Virus record (IMG/VR): IMGVR_UViG_3300030328_002651
Coordinates: 1 to 47,055 of that record
Reading direction: 5' to 3' (one strand)
Length of the DNA stretch: 47,055 nucleotides
DNA from: a virus
Shown here: one piece after another, positions 24,334-33,628 of the stretch
Layout of the letters: each line of letters begins with the position of its first letter
How positions within the stretch are numbered: position 1 is the stretch's first letter
Translations under genes and position numbers: made by a program
The notes under the pieces: generated by a model
What the model was told of the DNA's origin: nothing
What the model saw: the letters and a program-made list of their open reading frames with translations, nothing else
The model's database searches: none

Positions 24334-24996
24334 TTAATTATCGAAGGTTATACCATTGTATACTTGCGCAAATGCCTCTACATACCAACCAGTTCCATCA
24401 GAAACTAATCTAACTCTATCTCCTTTTAATGAAGCATTAGAAAAGGTTATTTTAGTATTAGCACTAGCTCCTACATCTGCATCTGTTCCAGCATTTTCAC
24501 CTTGAGTAGAGCCATAAACAGCTCCGTAAAAATCTTCAGAAGCAGACGCTTGCACAATTGTACATACCGCAGTACTGTAATCAGCAGACTGAATAATCTG
24601 AAATTCTAAACCGGGAAATGCAGATGGAAGTGTAATATCCACACCATTTGCACCCATTAGTATAGTTTTTCCAGAATCAGCAGAACTTAATGTTGTATCA
24701 GCACTAACTGTTTTTATACCTGCACTCGAACCACCTAATTTATCTTTAAACGCAGTTGATGCAAACACCCAACCATCGTCTGTTTTACCGTGAATTTCCC
24801 ACGATTTATTATTATTTTGTATCAGCTTCAAATCGCCTTGTTTTCCTAAAGTTCTGTCATTGCTATCTGCTTGACTGTTGCTATTTACAGCATTAATTAT
24901 TTCATTTATATCATCATACACATTTTGCAAAACTCTATTAATTTCTGAAGGTTCTGCATTAATAATTGATAGAGGTCTTTTCTTTTCTATGCTCAC
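24334..24996 (-). CDS. Tail or fibre protein with LGGSSAGI domain (220 aa)
   Basis: The N-terminal 80 residues are helical, with a KSWEI...DDGWVFAS strand region. Residues 87-220 form a beta-rich domain that begins LGGSSAGI and includes DSGK and ITLPSA. The same domain forms the protein at 35443-35919, and 23 bases at its start are identical at the DNA level. Such domains occur in phage head fibres and tail needles. The gene overlaps the 1180-residue tail gene by 4 nt (ATGA), which suggests a tail-associated role. Confidence 0.6.
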   Translation of the reverse strand: MSIEKKRPLSIINAEPSEINRVLQNVYDDINEIINAVNSNSQADSNDRTLGKQGDLKLIQNNNKSWEIHGKTDDGWVFASTAFKDKLGGSSAGIKTVSADTTLSSADSGKTILMGANGVDITLPSAFPGLEFQIIQSADYSTAVCTIVQASASEDFYGAVYGSTQGENAGTDADVGASANTKITFSNASLKGDRVRLVSDGTGWYVEAFAQVYNGITFDN

Positions 24997-27900
24997 GATA
25001 CCGTCTCCGCATTTGGAACTTTTCTTCTGTATACAATACCTAAAGCATCAATGTGTTTAGATCCTGCAAAATTTGAAATAACCCACTCAACATATTTACC
25101 ACTTTGAGAATTAGTCGTAAAGTTGTTCCATCCGTATGCTCCATCGTTGGGAGATTCTGTAACATCGTTTCCATCTATTTTAACAGATACTCCAGAGCTT
25201 ACAGTTCCTACATTTTCAGTAGGCATATCTCCCACAACGCTAAAATTGTTAAATCTTTTTATTTGAGTATTCTGACCTAAAGTAATCTTTTTACTGGTCC
25301 AATAAAGTCCTTTTCTTTGATCGGGATCTCCAAGAACCTGAAACATTTTATTATTACAACTAAATAAAACTTCTCCATTTTTACCTAGTATAAACCCTTT
25401 AGGCTCACTTGAATTTGGACTCGCTCCGTGTTTTTCAAAAGGTTGCCATAAGTCCCATCTCTTTTTTAATAGATTGTACACCCAAGCATAGTATCCATTT
25501 GTAGCGGTTGTTTTAAATACAATTAAAAACGATTTTAACTTATTCATAAACACTATTTTAGGCTTATAAGACGTATCTATGTTTTGCCAACTATAGGTAG
25601 TATCTCCTTTGCTTATAGCAACCGAAATTGGGTTTGCGAAATTCCCGTCGTGTAAATATATAAAATTTTTATCAGCATAACACATTCCGTAATCAGTTAC
25701 TGCTACGGATGTTTGATCTAAGCACCCAGCACCCTCTACAACATCTTCTATATATAAACTATTAGGTTCTATTCTATAAGTATTGTTTTCATCAAAGACA
25801 TATATACGCCCTTTAAATGAAGCAATTGCAGTTGGTGTAGTTGGTAGTTTTAAAAAGTCGTTTATCCAATTAAACTGATTATAGTTATAAGGCTTAGACT
25901 TAAATAAATAATTACTTGCGCCTTCAATTAACTGATGATGACACTTCGTAACAAATAAATGACTATTTAATTCTGTAGACAATGAGTAATTAGGCGTAGT
26001 AAAGTCTAAAACTTCAGAAATTCCAGTTCTTCCTTCATAACTAGCACCAAGGGTAAATGTATCTATAAAGGTTTTTGTTCTAGCAGTTCCCCAAGTAGCA
26101 TCTGTATCAAATGTCCAAGAGGTATCTAAATCAAGAACTTTTACCAATCTGTAAAATCCATCGGGTTCTGTTCCTCCGTTTGTTTCTGTTTGCGCTCTAT
26201 ATATAGCTACAGAAGTAATTCTTTTACTTAAGGAGTCTGTATGCAGTTTTAAAGTTAATTCTACGTGTTTAGCTTGAGGACTGCTTAGTTGCCAAGAAAT
26301 ACCTAATGGACTTTCCTGAAACCCGTCATAAATAAAAGATGCTTTATACCAATATTCGTGAGAAGCATTAAAGTCTCCTGAAGCCATATCAGTTTGAGAA
26401 AGTGTAATATCTAAGGGAGATTGTTGTCTTTTAGTCCAACTGGAAAAATTAGAAGTTCCAGTAGAGCTAATAGTGGCTAACTTGCCATTTCCCGATCCTG
26501 AATTCAAAAACAAAGAATAAGTAAACCCTGTGCTTACAGATGATATAATAGCACTTGATACCTTTGCTTGGTCAGTTGAGTACTCAAACGTAGGAACAGT
26601 ATCGCTACCTTTTGCAAAACGGTATACTGTCTTAACTGAATTGTGTGCCCATGACCCCGAGCCACCGCCATCACTTGTACAATACCAATGGCTTTTAATC
26701 ATTGTGTCTCCTCCACCAGCAGAGGGAGTTGCGTCTACATAAGTTAAATGCCTTAATTTTGTAGATAAACTAGAAACTCCACCGCTATTGGCAGTATTTG
26801 TAGCAAGAATAATTCTATCATCCGTAAGGTGACCACCCGCATGACTGTAAACTGAAATTATATTATCCCAACTGCTTTGTAGTACTGCGCTAGTTAAATC
26901 TCCTTCTGCTCCGTATTTTCCAATAATATCAGTTGAACTGGATGTTGTTTTCAATCGAACTGGAAACCATTTTTCTTCATCTGCATCATTGTTTGAAAAT
27001 GTACCACTGTCATAAACTGGTGTATACCCGGGAGAAACTAAGTTCATAACTGGTCCATTCATATCAGCTAACTCAACTAGATCAACATTACTTGTTAAAG
27101 TAGCATTTAAAAAATTTATACGAAGTTGAGTTGTTTGAGCGTCTTCTACTACAAACTCACATAGCCAGCCAACCCACCCGATATTTGAAGGTCCTACCCT
27201 AACTAAAGTTGCTTTAGTGTAAGGAATAATCGCTGCGTTACAAGGTACACTTCCACCAGAATCTTTAAACCAAGCTCCTACATAAGGTTCAGCACCAGCA
27301 CTAAGGGTTGTGTCGTGTCCTTGCCAAGGCGTTTTATCTGCAAATGTAAGCGTACCAGAAGTTCCTGTAGGAGCAGTAGCCATTTGCAAAAGACCTCTGC
27401 CCACATTTGCAGTAGGTGAATTTACTTGTCCTTCTCCGTGATACGTATGACCACCTGATTTAGCAAGCCATATGTAATAAGTGCTGGAAAGATTTGTTTC
27501 AATTATATCTGTAAAATCGTGAGAAGTTTCTGTGCCCGCTTGAGTAATTCCGTAAGTTTTTACTACTGAGTGAGCTGTTGTAGACACATCTATCCAAACA
27601 ATTGTATCATTATTATCAACCACCATCAAATAATTGTTATGATCAATTGCCAATGCTTTTGTAGAGGTAAATACTAGATTAGAAACATAAGAATTATAAT
27701 TTCCTGTATTTGTATCAATATAATATAAATATCTACCCCCTTGCTCTATCCCATAAACATAATTTCCATAATTAACTGTTTTATGAAACGAAGGAAAAAA
27801 GCTAGGCGATTGCAATTCTGCATCTACCAATTCTAAAGAAGTTGAAGGATTTGCTCCAAATTGCCCTTTACTGTGATAACCACACCATAGTGGTTTATCT

Positions 27901-28535
27901 AATTGGGAGTTCCCCATTCCTATGTGAACTTCTTTATTATTCGTAACCATCGTAGGGGTTCCAGTAACAGATTCAGCTGATGATGAAACATCTCCTTCAC
28001 TTGGAGGTATTGTATCGTGGTTTATATCGTTTACTTTTTTTACTTTACTATCAGCATTATCAAAATAAACTAAATCCCTGGTTCCATTATCGTTAATCAT
28101 TGCTATTTTATCAGCATTAAAAACAGCTTCGGATGTTTCGTATAGAGTTCCGCCATTTATACGTTTTCCACTTCCTAAAGCACCACTAACTCCATTAATT
28201 ACAGTTGAAGCGGGTTTTCCTGTCCAAGCTATTTTTTGAACCCTTCCCAAAGAATCTATATAATGTCCATTTCCTGAGGTTGCTAAATCAGAATTATCAG
28301 TAACAGTTAGAGTGCTTGAATCGTTATTTTCAGCACCAGTCATATTTGCAGTATCAGAACCACTAGCAGCTAAAGGAACTTCGGTATCGTAAAAAGTTGC
28401 TCTTAAAACACCATCTTCAGTTACAGGATCTACATTTAAACTATATGAAGCAGAATCATCTGGAATATCCCTTTCAGAAGGAACTGTTATAGTCCCCCTA
28501 TGAAACCCTTTTATTTCGTGTACTCTTTTAGGCAC
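24993..28535 (-). CDS. Large beta-rich tail protein (1180 aa)
   Basis: Beta-rich throughout. Residues 1-200 resemble the start of phage proteins that list DIPDDSASYSLNVDP early and strands later. The middle has propeller-like blades (GxxxYYIDT, LMVVDNND), and residues 900-1000 contain FKGRIYVFDENNTYRI, as in tail tube/stabilisation proteins of short-tailed phages. It stands before the ejection trio, matching the place of the T7 gp12 tail tube protein. It is probably a tail hub, nozzle or stabilisation protein exposed on the virion. Confidence 0.6.
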   Translation of the reverse strand: MPKRVHEIKGFHRGTITVPSERDIPDDSASYSLNVDPVTEDGVLRATFYDTEVPLAASGSDTANMTGAENNDSSTLTVTDNSDLATSGNGHYIDSLGRVQKIAWTGKPASTVINGVSGALGSGKRINGGTLYETSEAVFNADKIAMINDNGTRDLVYFDNADSKVKKVNDINHDTIPPSEGDVSSSAESVTGTPTMVTNNKEVHIGMGNSQLDKPLWCGYHSKGQFGANPSTSLELVDAELQSPSFFPSFHKTVNYGNYVYGIEQGGRYLYYIDTNTGNYNSYVSNLVFTSTKALAIDHNNYLMVVDNNDTIVWIDVSTTAHSVVKTYGITQAGTETSHDFTDIIETNLSSTYYIWLAKSGGHTYHGEGQVNSPTANVGRGLLQMATAPTGTSGTLTFADKTPWQGHDTTLSAGAEPYVGAWFKDSGGSVPCNAAIIPYTKATLVRVGPSNIGWVGWLCEFVVEDAQTTQLRINFLNATLTSNVDLVELADMNGPVMNLVSPGYTPVYDSGTFSNNDADEEKWFPVRLKTTSSSTDIIGKYGAEGDLTSAVLQSSWDNIISVYSHAGGHLTDDRIILATNTANSGGVSSLSTKLRHLTYVDATPSAGGGDTMIKSHWYCTSDGGGSGSWAHNSVKTVYRFAKGSDTVPTFEYSTDQAKVSSAIISSVSTGFTYSLFLNSGSGNGKLATISSTGTSNFSSWTKRQQSPLDITLSQTDMASGDFNASHEYWYKASFIYDGFQESPLGISWQLSSPQAKHVELTLKLHTDSLSKRITSVAIYRAQTETNGGTEPDGFYRLVKVLDLDTSWTFDTDATWGTARTKTFIDTFTLGASYEGRTGISEVLDFTTPNYSLSTELNSHLFVTKCHHQLIEGASNYLFKSKPYNYNQFNWINDFLKLPTTPTAIASFKGRIYVFDENNTYRIEPNSLYIEDVVEGAGCLDQTSVAVTDYGMCYADKNFIYLHDGNFANPISVAISKGDTTYSWQNIDTSYKPKIVFMNKLKSFLIVFKTTATNGYYAWVYNLLKKRWDLWQPFEKHGASPNSSEPKGFILGKNGEVLFSCNNKMFQVLGDPDQRKGLYWTSKKITLGQNTQIKRFNNFSVVGDMPTENVGTVSSGVSVKIDGNDVTESPNDGAYGWNNFTTNSQSGKYVEWVISNFAGSKHIDALGIVYRRKVPNAETVS

Positions 28536-29289
28536 TTATTACTTTCCCCGCATAAGTAGTAACTCCATTTTGAATGTCTAGAGTTATTAAATTAAAGTTT
28601 CCATTGCTTAGTATATCTACTACACCAACATTATGTGTCCAATTAGTAGGTCTACCCTTTAAATAATCTTTATCCATATCAGCTAAGCATCCCATTGAAT
28701 GTGCCATGTGTGGTCCTGAGATGTGGGTGATGACGGATTTTTGGCAATCGTGGGTATGCCCGTAAATGATGTTGCATCCCATTTGTAAGGCGTGAGTTCT
28801 TGCATGGGCAATTCCCATGTAGTGTCCTCCGTGATAAGCGTATAACTTGCTTCCAAAAACTTTAAAGATTTCACCGTAGGGATACCATTCATAGCCTCTT
28901 TTGTCAAATCCGAAGGCTTTTCTTGATCCGAGATGCTCAAGGTACGGGTTCTCTTCCACGAAGTGGTCAAACCATAATTCGTGGTTCCCTTGGGCGAATT
29001 GCTTTTTTTTGCATTTGACCTCTTTAAGGACTTTATCAATCCTATCCAATCCTTCATTAGCTTCTTTAATCTCTTTAAGGATAGAAGGGAGTTGATACTC
29101 AAGAGGAGGTCTTTTTCTTTTGCTCCATTGCCAATGTGAGACTGATGTTCCATCAACAAAATCTCCTATTAATACAAACCCTGTAGGTTTTATTTCTTTT
29201 ATTACATTTAAAGCACATTTAAAAGCTGTCTCGTCGTGATTCGGATAGTGAACATCCGGAAACACCACTACTCTGTCTTTGATTTTCAT
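28528..29289 (-). CDS. Calcineurin-like metallophosphoesterase
   Basis: All metal-site motifs are present in order: D12-x-H14, G42-D43-x-x-D46, G101-N102-H103-E104, H153-GG and G177-H-T-H180. The 253-residue length is typical. The family hydrolyses phosphomonoesters or phosphodiesters with two metals; the substrate is not predictable. It is in the late operon between the lysis genes and the tail protein, overlapping the latter by 8 nt. Possible roles are cell-envelope or nucleotide degradation during infection. Confidence 0.85.
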   Translation of the reverse strand: MKIKDRVVVFPDVHYPNHDETAFKCALNVIKEIKPTGFVLIGDFVDGTSVSHWQWSKRKRPPLEYQLPSILKEIKEANEGLDRIDKVLKEVKCKKKQFAQGNHELWFDHFVEENPYLEHLGSRKAFGFDKRGYEWYPYGEIFKVFGSKLYAYHGGHYMGIAHARTHALQMGCNIIYGHTHDCQKSVITHISGPHMAHSMGCLADMDKDYLKGRPTNWTHNVGVVDILSNGNFNLITLDIQNGVTTYAGKVISA

Positions 29290-29318
29290 AGAACCCTTTC
29301 AAAAGCTCCCTTACCCCA

Positions 29319-29795
29319 TTACCCGTATTTGTCCACTATTTCTAAAAACTTCTCTACAGTGCCCTTTCCCTTTGCTGTATTGTAATACACTTTCCATTGA
29401 CTCGCTTGTTCTTCAACTGTCTTAGGCAAAGGTTTAGGAACTCTCCTATAATGCAATCTACACATAATAATCTGTGCTGCTATATTAGTAGTAAGTATTT
29501 TTTCCCAATCTGCTTCATTGGGCTCTAAAAAGTAAAACCACTCTAACTTACAAGCAGATGCTACCTTTTTCATTAAAGACTCTCTATACTTAAGGTAGTT
29601 TTTACATATATCTACAGCTACCCAACCTTCACATTGAAACAGACCTTTAGCGGGTCCTTTTATCTGCTGTAAATAAGTATACTTGCTCTCAACTAATCCT
29701 GTATTATAGATAAGGCTAACAGCATCATCGCTATAAAGGTCTATATCTTTTAAGGTAGATTCTATTACTTCTTTTATTTGTTTTTGATCCAGCAA
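29319..29795 (-). CDS. Lysozyme-like / transglycosylase-like endolysin
   Basis: The core reads NTGLVESKY (the likely catalytic Glu is residue 36 counted from this start) followed by GPAKGLFQCEG, the Glu...GLFQ layout of SLT-type lytic transglycosylases and related lysozymes. A later WKVYYNTAKGKGT segment fits the family C-terminus. The TTG at 29795 has AGGAG 8 nt upstream. A TTG at 29843 would add a 16-residue hydrophobic N-terminus. It sits at the end of a run of small membrane proteins, consistent with cell-wall degradation at lysis. Confidence 0.65.
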   Translation of the reverse strand: MLDQKQIKEVIESTLKDIDLYSDDAVSLIYNTGLVESKYTYLQQIKGPAKGLFQCEGWVAVDICKNYLKYRESLMKKVASACKLEWFYFLEPNEADWEKILTTNIAAQIIMCRLHYRRVPKPLPKTVEEQASQWKVYYNTAKGKGTVEKFLEIVDKYG

Positions 29796-29845
29796 ATCGC
29801 TTTCTCCTATAAGGGTAAATAACAATACCCATCTTAGTAACAAGG

Positions 29846-30073
29846 TTACTTGCCTTTAAATACGCCCTCGATTACGTCTGTTACAACGTCTATAACTTTC
29901 TCAAAGAATATTTGCTCTTTTTCTTCACTTACAAAAGGGATGTCTATTCTTTTGTTAATTGCGGTTGCAATCTTTTCAGACATCTCATCTGACCCAAGTG
30001 ATTTAATCGCTTCTTCTTGCATTCTATCTGCTTGTTCTTCTGCTAGTTTTACCAACATTGACTTTATATCCAT
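29846..30073 (-). CDS. Hypothetical amphipathic protein (75 aa), lysis cluster
   Basis: Not recognised. It is helical and acidic in the middle, with a hydrophobic C-terminal amphipathic helix. It overlaps the upstream membrane protein by 10 nt and precedes the lysozyme-like gene. Membrane association is possible but there is no clear transmembrane helix. Confidence 0.6.
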   Translation of the reverse strand: MDIKSMLVKLAEEQADRMQEEAIKSLGSDEMSEKIATAINKRIDIPFVSEEKEQIFFEKVIDVVTDVIEGVFKGK

Positions 30074-30276
30074 TTACTGCTCCAACTTATTATTAGGGTT
30101 ACTATTGCCATACCGCCTAGCATATAATTACGCCAGTTTTCTAATGACCTTGTTCTTCCATTTAAAGCTTTTAACTGATCTTTAATATCAGGTAATTCTC
30201 TATTGAGAATAGTTTCAATTCTTGTAAGGCGATCTTTAATGTCACTTCTATAGCCATCTATAGTTTCGTAATCCAT
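30064..30276 (-). CDS. Coiled-coil plus C-terminal membrane helix (70 aa), holin/XhlA-like
   Basis: Residues 10-45 form an Ile/Leu heptad coiled coil (RIETILNREL, IKDQLKALN). Residues 50-66 are one membrane helix at the very C-terminus. The layout resembles XhlA-type haemolysin/holin partners that anchor endolysin-release complexes. It shares one base with the upstream gene stop. The lysis role is inferred from layout and position. Confidence 0.6.
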   Translation of the reverse strand: MDYETIDGYRSDIKDRLTRIETILNRELPDIKDQLKALNGRTRSLENWRNYMLGGMAIVTLIISWSSKWI

Positions 30277-30596
30277 TATCTATTGCCACTCCCACCGTTA
30301 ATTCTCCCGGACATATAAGATACTTTATCTGATAACTCATTTAATTCTTTAGTTATATCCTCACGGTGACGCAAGGATGTCTCATCTGATTTATTCCATC
30401 TATCTAACATTTTCAAAACAATTCCTTCTAAATTCTCTAATGTTTCGGATTGTCCTTTGTTCTCAATTTTTAACTCTTGTATTGCTTCGCCTTGTTGTTC
30501 TGCTCTTTTAGCATTCTGATATACCATAAAGACAAACATTGCACCTACAACGCCTATCATTCCAGCTTCTGAATACAACGCTAAAAAGTCTTCCAT
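30276..30596 (-). CDS. Membrane-anchored coiled-coil protein (106 aa), spanin/holin candidate
   Basis: An N-terminal membrane helix (about residues 11-27) is followed by a long charged coiled coil to residue 95, the topology of inner-membrane spanins. There is no lipobox. It abuts its neighbours with one-base overlaps in the same small-gene run. Confidence 0.6.
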   Translation of the reverse strand: MEDFLALYSEAGMIGVVGAMFVFMVYQNAKRAEQQGEAIQELKIENKGQSETLENLEGIVLKMLDRWNKSDETSLRHREDITKELNELSDKVSYMSGRINGGSGNR

Positions 30597-30880
30597 TAGT
30601 CACCACTTCTTAATCTTTCTACTTCTCTTTCAATATAATCAATTCTTTGATTTTGCTTAATATCAGCAGGTATCTCAGCATCTTGATTTTTTTCAGCGTC
30701 TTCTTCTAAGTCAATAATGTGTTGTTCATTCATAGCAACTTGGTATTCAAGAAATGATATTCTAGCATTTAATTGACTATAACCCCAAACTAGCATCACT
30801 ATAAAAGTGACGGCTTGTATTAACATAGGGAGTGAAATGTCTAAACTGCTTGAATCTGATATAGAATTAGCTTCTGCCAT
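30596..30880 (-). CDS. Membrane-anchored coiled-coil protein (94 aa)
   Basis: One membrane helix (about residues 20-37) is followed by a leucine/isoleucine coiled coil and an acidic tail. The topology is as in the next gene downstream. The two may be diverged duplicates or interacting partners (inference). Confidence 0.6.
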   Translation of the reverse strand: MAEANSISDSSSLDISLPMLIQAVTFIVMLVWGYSQLNARISFLEYQVAMNEQHIIDLEEDAEKNQDAEIPADIKQNQRIDYIEREVERLRSGD

Positions 30881-30928
30881 TTCCCATTATAATTGATTCT
30901 ACCATTGCGCAAATATTCACAAATCCAA

Positions 30929-31267
30929 TTACTTTCTTTTTTTCTTTTTTCGCCAACTTAGGGGATTTAGGTTTAGCTCTTTTTGATACCATTGAAGTTC
31001 CTTTTCCATTTGCTCATATCTAACACGTTCTTCAGATATATGTTTTGAAACAAGCTCGGATATTTGATCATTAGCTTCAGCCATCCTTTGTTCCAGTATT
31101 GTGATACGATTCTCGACACGCCAAGCGCCATAAATAATTCCACCAACAAGCACCAAAAGCTGACCCAACCACTTAATATTAATATTGAGGGCGAGATTGT
31201 CATCAATGACATTGCCTCGTATACTTCTAGCGGTTTTAGGCTTTCCATCTATAGACCCATTAGCCAT
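30929..31267 (-). CDS. Membrane-anchored coiled-coil protein with basic tail (112 aa)
   Basis: The N-terminus is basic. One membrane helix (about residues 32-49, LGQLLVLVGGIIYGAW) precedes a coiled coil and a C-terminal cluster of Lys/Arg. The topology is that of an inner-membrane spanin or a coiled-coil holin partner. The start overlaps a tiny GTG gene. Confidence 0.6.
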   Translation of the reverse strand: MANGSIDGKPKTARSIRGNVIDDNLALNINIKWLGQLLVLVGGIIYGAWRVENRITILEQRMAEANDQISELVSKHISEERVRYEQMEKELQWYQKELNLNPLSWRKKKKRK

Positions 31268-31341
31268 CTAACCACCATAGTAAAGGCGAATACAAAGCCT
31301 ACAACTCCTACCCAAAAATATACTTCCTTATCTTCGTACAC
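31249..31341 (-). CDS. Membrane micro-protein (30 aa), GTG start
   Basis: GTG at 31341 has GAGGA 8 nt upstream. The product is an acidic N-terminus (VYEDKE) followed by a single hydrophobic helix covering nearly all the rest, with Arg and Trp near the end. The frame opens only one codon before the GTG. It overlaps both neighbouring genes (31328-31600 and 30929-31267), typical of lysis micro-genes. It could be a real 30-residue holin-like peptide or a chance frame. Confidence 0.4.
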   Translation of the reverse strand: MYEDKEVYFWVGVVGFVFAFTMVVRWLMGL

Positions 31342-31600
31342 TTTTTATATCCTCATATTTATGATGATAGTAACACCAGTTAGTACCTTCATATAAATCA
31401 GTATACCAATGTATTACAGAATCTTGATCTACAATTTCACTAAAGATAGTAGAATAATGCGTAGAGTCTGGAGCAACTTGGTTTCCCAATAAAGATGAAT
31501 TAGAACAGCTAGTAAAAAATGTAGCTATCACCATAGAAAGCAAGAAAACTATATATGTATAGATGTAAAACTTTAAATCTTTTTTAGGGTCACTAATCAT
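31328..31600 (-). CDS. Small secreted/lipoprotein-like protein (90 aa)
   Basis: After a basic N-terminus there is a hydrophobic segment (about residues 13-29) ending in FFTSC, a weak lipobox with C32, then a Ser/Asn-rich region and a Tyr/Trp-rich, mostly soluble tail. That layout would suit an outer-membrane spanin paired with one of the coiled-coil neighbours. The lipobox is imperfect (Thr-Ser before Cys). Confidence 0.5.
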   Translation of the reverse strand: MISDPKKDLKFYIYTYIVFLLSMVIATFFTSCSNSSLLGNQVAPDSTHYSTIFSEIVDQDSVIHWYTDLYEGTNWCYYHHKYEDIKSVRR

Positions 31601-31605
31601 TTTTA

Positions 31606-31983
31606 TTATTCGTTATACTTACCTTTTGCCTTTGTAAGCAAGCTAGACTTTGCTTCTGATTGTGTAAAAGAAACATTATTGTTCCTTAAGTAAGCTTGAA
31701 GCTGAACTGCTGTCCAACTATTTGCTGGTTCGCCACTTGGATGTCCATTTGAATGAACAAAGTATGCTTCTTTTTCTGCATCTCCCCATAACGCTTCAGC
31801 AATCTTTTTTACTTTTGCATCTTCTGATGTAAGTATAGAATTTGGGTTTACTACATGGCGATGATAACTTGTGCTACCAATTTGACTTCCATTATCCATT
31901 ACTTTTGTTGCAGTTCTTACTTGTATTGAGTAATCACCTTTTACTTCTATCTGGTCTACTTCGACCACTTTTTCTAATGCCAT
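31606..31983 (-). CDS. Late protein with C-terminal HeH/LEM-like motif (125 aa)
   Basis: The N-terminal 80 residues are beta-rich, with a YHRHVVNP stretch. The C-terminus (residues 88-120, beginning SWTAVQLQAYLRNN) has the helix-extended loop-helix pattern of HeH/LEM-like motifs, which bind nucleic acid or proteins in phage structural proteins. It follows the LamG protein in the operon, so it may be a fibre partner or chaperone. Moderate support only. Confidence 0.5.
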   Translation of the reverse strand: MALEKVVEVDQIEVKGDYSIQVRTATKVMDNGSQIGSTSYHRHVVNPNSILTSEDAKVKKIAEALWGDAEKEAYFVHSNGHPSGEPANSWTAVQLQAYLRNNNVSFTQSEAKSSLLTKAKGKYNE

Positions 31984-32007
31984 TTCTGACTCCTTTTAAT
32001 TATCCAA

Positions 32008-33492
32008 TTAAATTCTATATGAAAAACCAACTCTTATTTGAAAATTATCATCTAAATTTCCATGACCAAAATATGAGTGTGTCCCATCATCTTGAACATA
32101 AGCAATATTAAAATAGGATTGATTTTCAGGAACTAATACCATTGAAGTCATACCCGAAACTGTACTTCCTCCATGTGAAATTGAACCAAAACCCCATTGA
32201 GAGTCAGCACTTCCACTTAATCCAGTTGCCGATGTATAAGGAAGTGAGATTTTTATATTGCCACTAGCACTTAAATCATTGACTGCATTAAGATAACCAC
32301 TAACATGAACTAAATTTCCAATCCTAACATAACTTAGATATTTATCTGTTCCGCTCACCTCCCAACTATTATCTGTTGAAGCAGTTATTGTAACTTCGTG
32401 TACACCTTCCTCATAAACCAAACCATCATCGCCTGAAGGAGCGTTATTAACTGCTCCATTAGTCATATTTGCGTGTAAATCATTTCCTGACTTATCAAGC
32501 CATTTATCAGATGCTATTCCACTAGGGTCTAAGTCAATTACACAACCAATTGGAATTAAAACAGAACTGTGATTCCATTCTGTTGGAGTAGTTCCACTAG
32601 ATGTAAAAATAACCCCTGAAGCGTTAGATGAAGCACCTAAATTTGTAAAATCATCATTTGAATTATAAGTAGCAATTTTATATGTTTTACCTTGTACTAA
32701 AGTACCAGATGTTAAATTAGTATTAGCTGCACCTTGGTATTTAAAAGGAACAGAACCTCCTGAGTAATAATGCTTTACCTCATCAGCACTTAAAAGTCTA
32801 TTGTGCCATCTTATATTTGAAATATCAACATCTTTATATAAACCAGCATTGTTACCAGTATAAGTGTCAATTGCAAATTTTCCATTAGTGCTTGTAACAC
32901 CAGCCGCACTATAGCTTGTAATGCTTACTGTGCCTACGCTTACACCATCTTGATATATCGTAAGATTACCACTCCTGTCAAAGGTAAAAACAACATGAAC
33001 CCATTTACCAAATTCCCAAGTTGCATTAGGGTTGTAATCTAAAGTGCCAGAACCATCGTTAAGCCTTACCCTCCAAACATTACTTCCAGAACCACCATCA
33101 TAAGCTCTTAAAACCCATCCATTAACAAGCCAACTTTGTATATGTGAAAGCCATAATTGCGCACCTGTTTCTAATTTAAATCGAACTTCGATGCTAAAAT
33201 CATTTGCACCAGCATCATATTTATCATTGTGGTCAATAAAACCATAAGTATTAGCATTAATGTGCATTGAAGGAGCTGGCATTGTATTGGTTACATGGTT
33301 CTGTCTGCCTTCTTCTTTTAAAATGTAATTACCATTAAAACTTGTATCCGTTGTTGATAACTGGACACCAGCAGAAGTTCCTTCACCATCTTCTACTGTT
33401 CTCAGTGTAGCATCTACACCGCTATTTGAATTTGAAACTTGTAGTAAGTCTTTATAAGTGCTTGCTACTGTTTTATTTGTTAAAGTCGCCAT
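32008..33492 (-). CDS. LamG/concanavalin-like fibre protein (494 aa)
   Basis: Residues about 75-250 form a LamG-type lectin domain: FSIEVRFKL, GKWVHVVFTFDRSG and DISNIRWHNRLLSADEV are the typical strands of the Laminin_G_3 family. The remainder is beta-rich and low in charge, ending in a strand-rich domain with GHGNLDDNFQIRVGF. Such proteins bind glycans and serve as host-recognition fibres or head decorations. It lies after the head-tail connector genes. Confidence 0.75.
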   Translation of the reverse strand: MATLTNKTVASTYKDLLQVSNSNSGVDATLRTVEDGEGTSAGVQLSTTDTSFNGNYILKEEGRQNHVTNTMPAPSMHINANTYGFIDHNDKYDAGANDFSIEVRFKLETGAQLWLSHIQSWLVNGWVLRAYDGGSGSNVWRVRLNDGSGTLDYNPNATWEFGKWVHVVFTFDRSGNLTIYQDGVSVGTVSITSYSAAGVTSTNGKFAIDTYTGNNAGLYKDVDISNIRWHNRLLSADEVKHYYSGGSVPFKYQGAANTNLTSGTLVQGKTYKIATYNSNDDFTNLGASSNASGVIFTSSGTTPTEWNHSSVLIPIGCVIDLDPSGIASDKWLDKSGNDLHANMTNGAVNNAPSGDDGLVYEEGVHEVTITASTDNSWEVSGTDKYLSYVRIGNLVHVSGYLNAVNDLSASGNIKISLPYTSATGLSGSADSQWGFGSISHGGSTVSGMTSMVLVPENQSYFNIAYVQDDGTHSYFGHGNLDDNFQIRVGFSYRI

Positions 33493-33496
33493 AATG

Positions 33497-33628
33497 TTAC
33501 CCCGTTAAATCTTCCCAATTGGTTTTTGTTTCTTCCCATTTAAGTCTAATTGCTTCTGCTCCGCTCCATCCAACATCTAATATTGTCTGAACAAAGTTTA
33601 CAGCTACTTGTCTGATTGCCCCTAGCAT
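33497..33628 (-). CDS. Small late protein (43 aa)
   Basis: The ATG shares one base with the previous stop (TAATG at 33626-33630). The product is an amphipathic helix with several Trp. It sits 4 nt before the LamG gene and fills an otherwise empty gap in a tightly packed operon, which supports its reality. Function unknown. Confidence 0.55.
   Translation of the reverse strand: MLGAIRQVAVNFVQTILDVGWSGAEAIRLKWEETKTNWEDLTG

Noticed and set aside
28683-29159. 158-codon frame inside the metallophosphoesterase gene on the same strand
   Set aside because: It is a frame shadow; the other frame has all metallophosphoesterase motifs.
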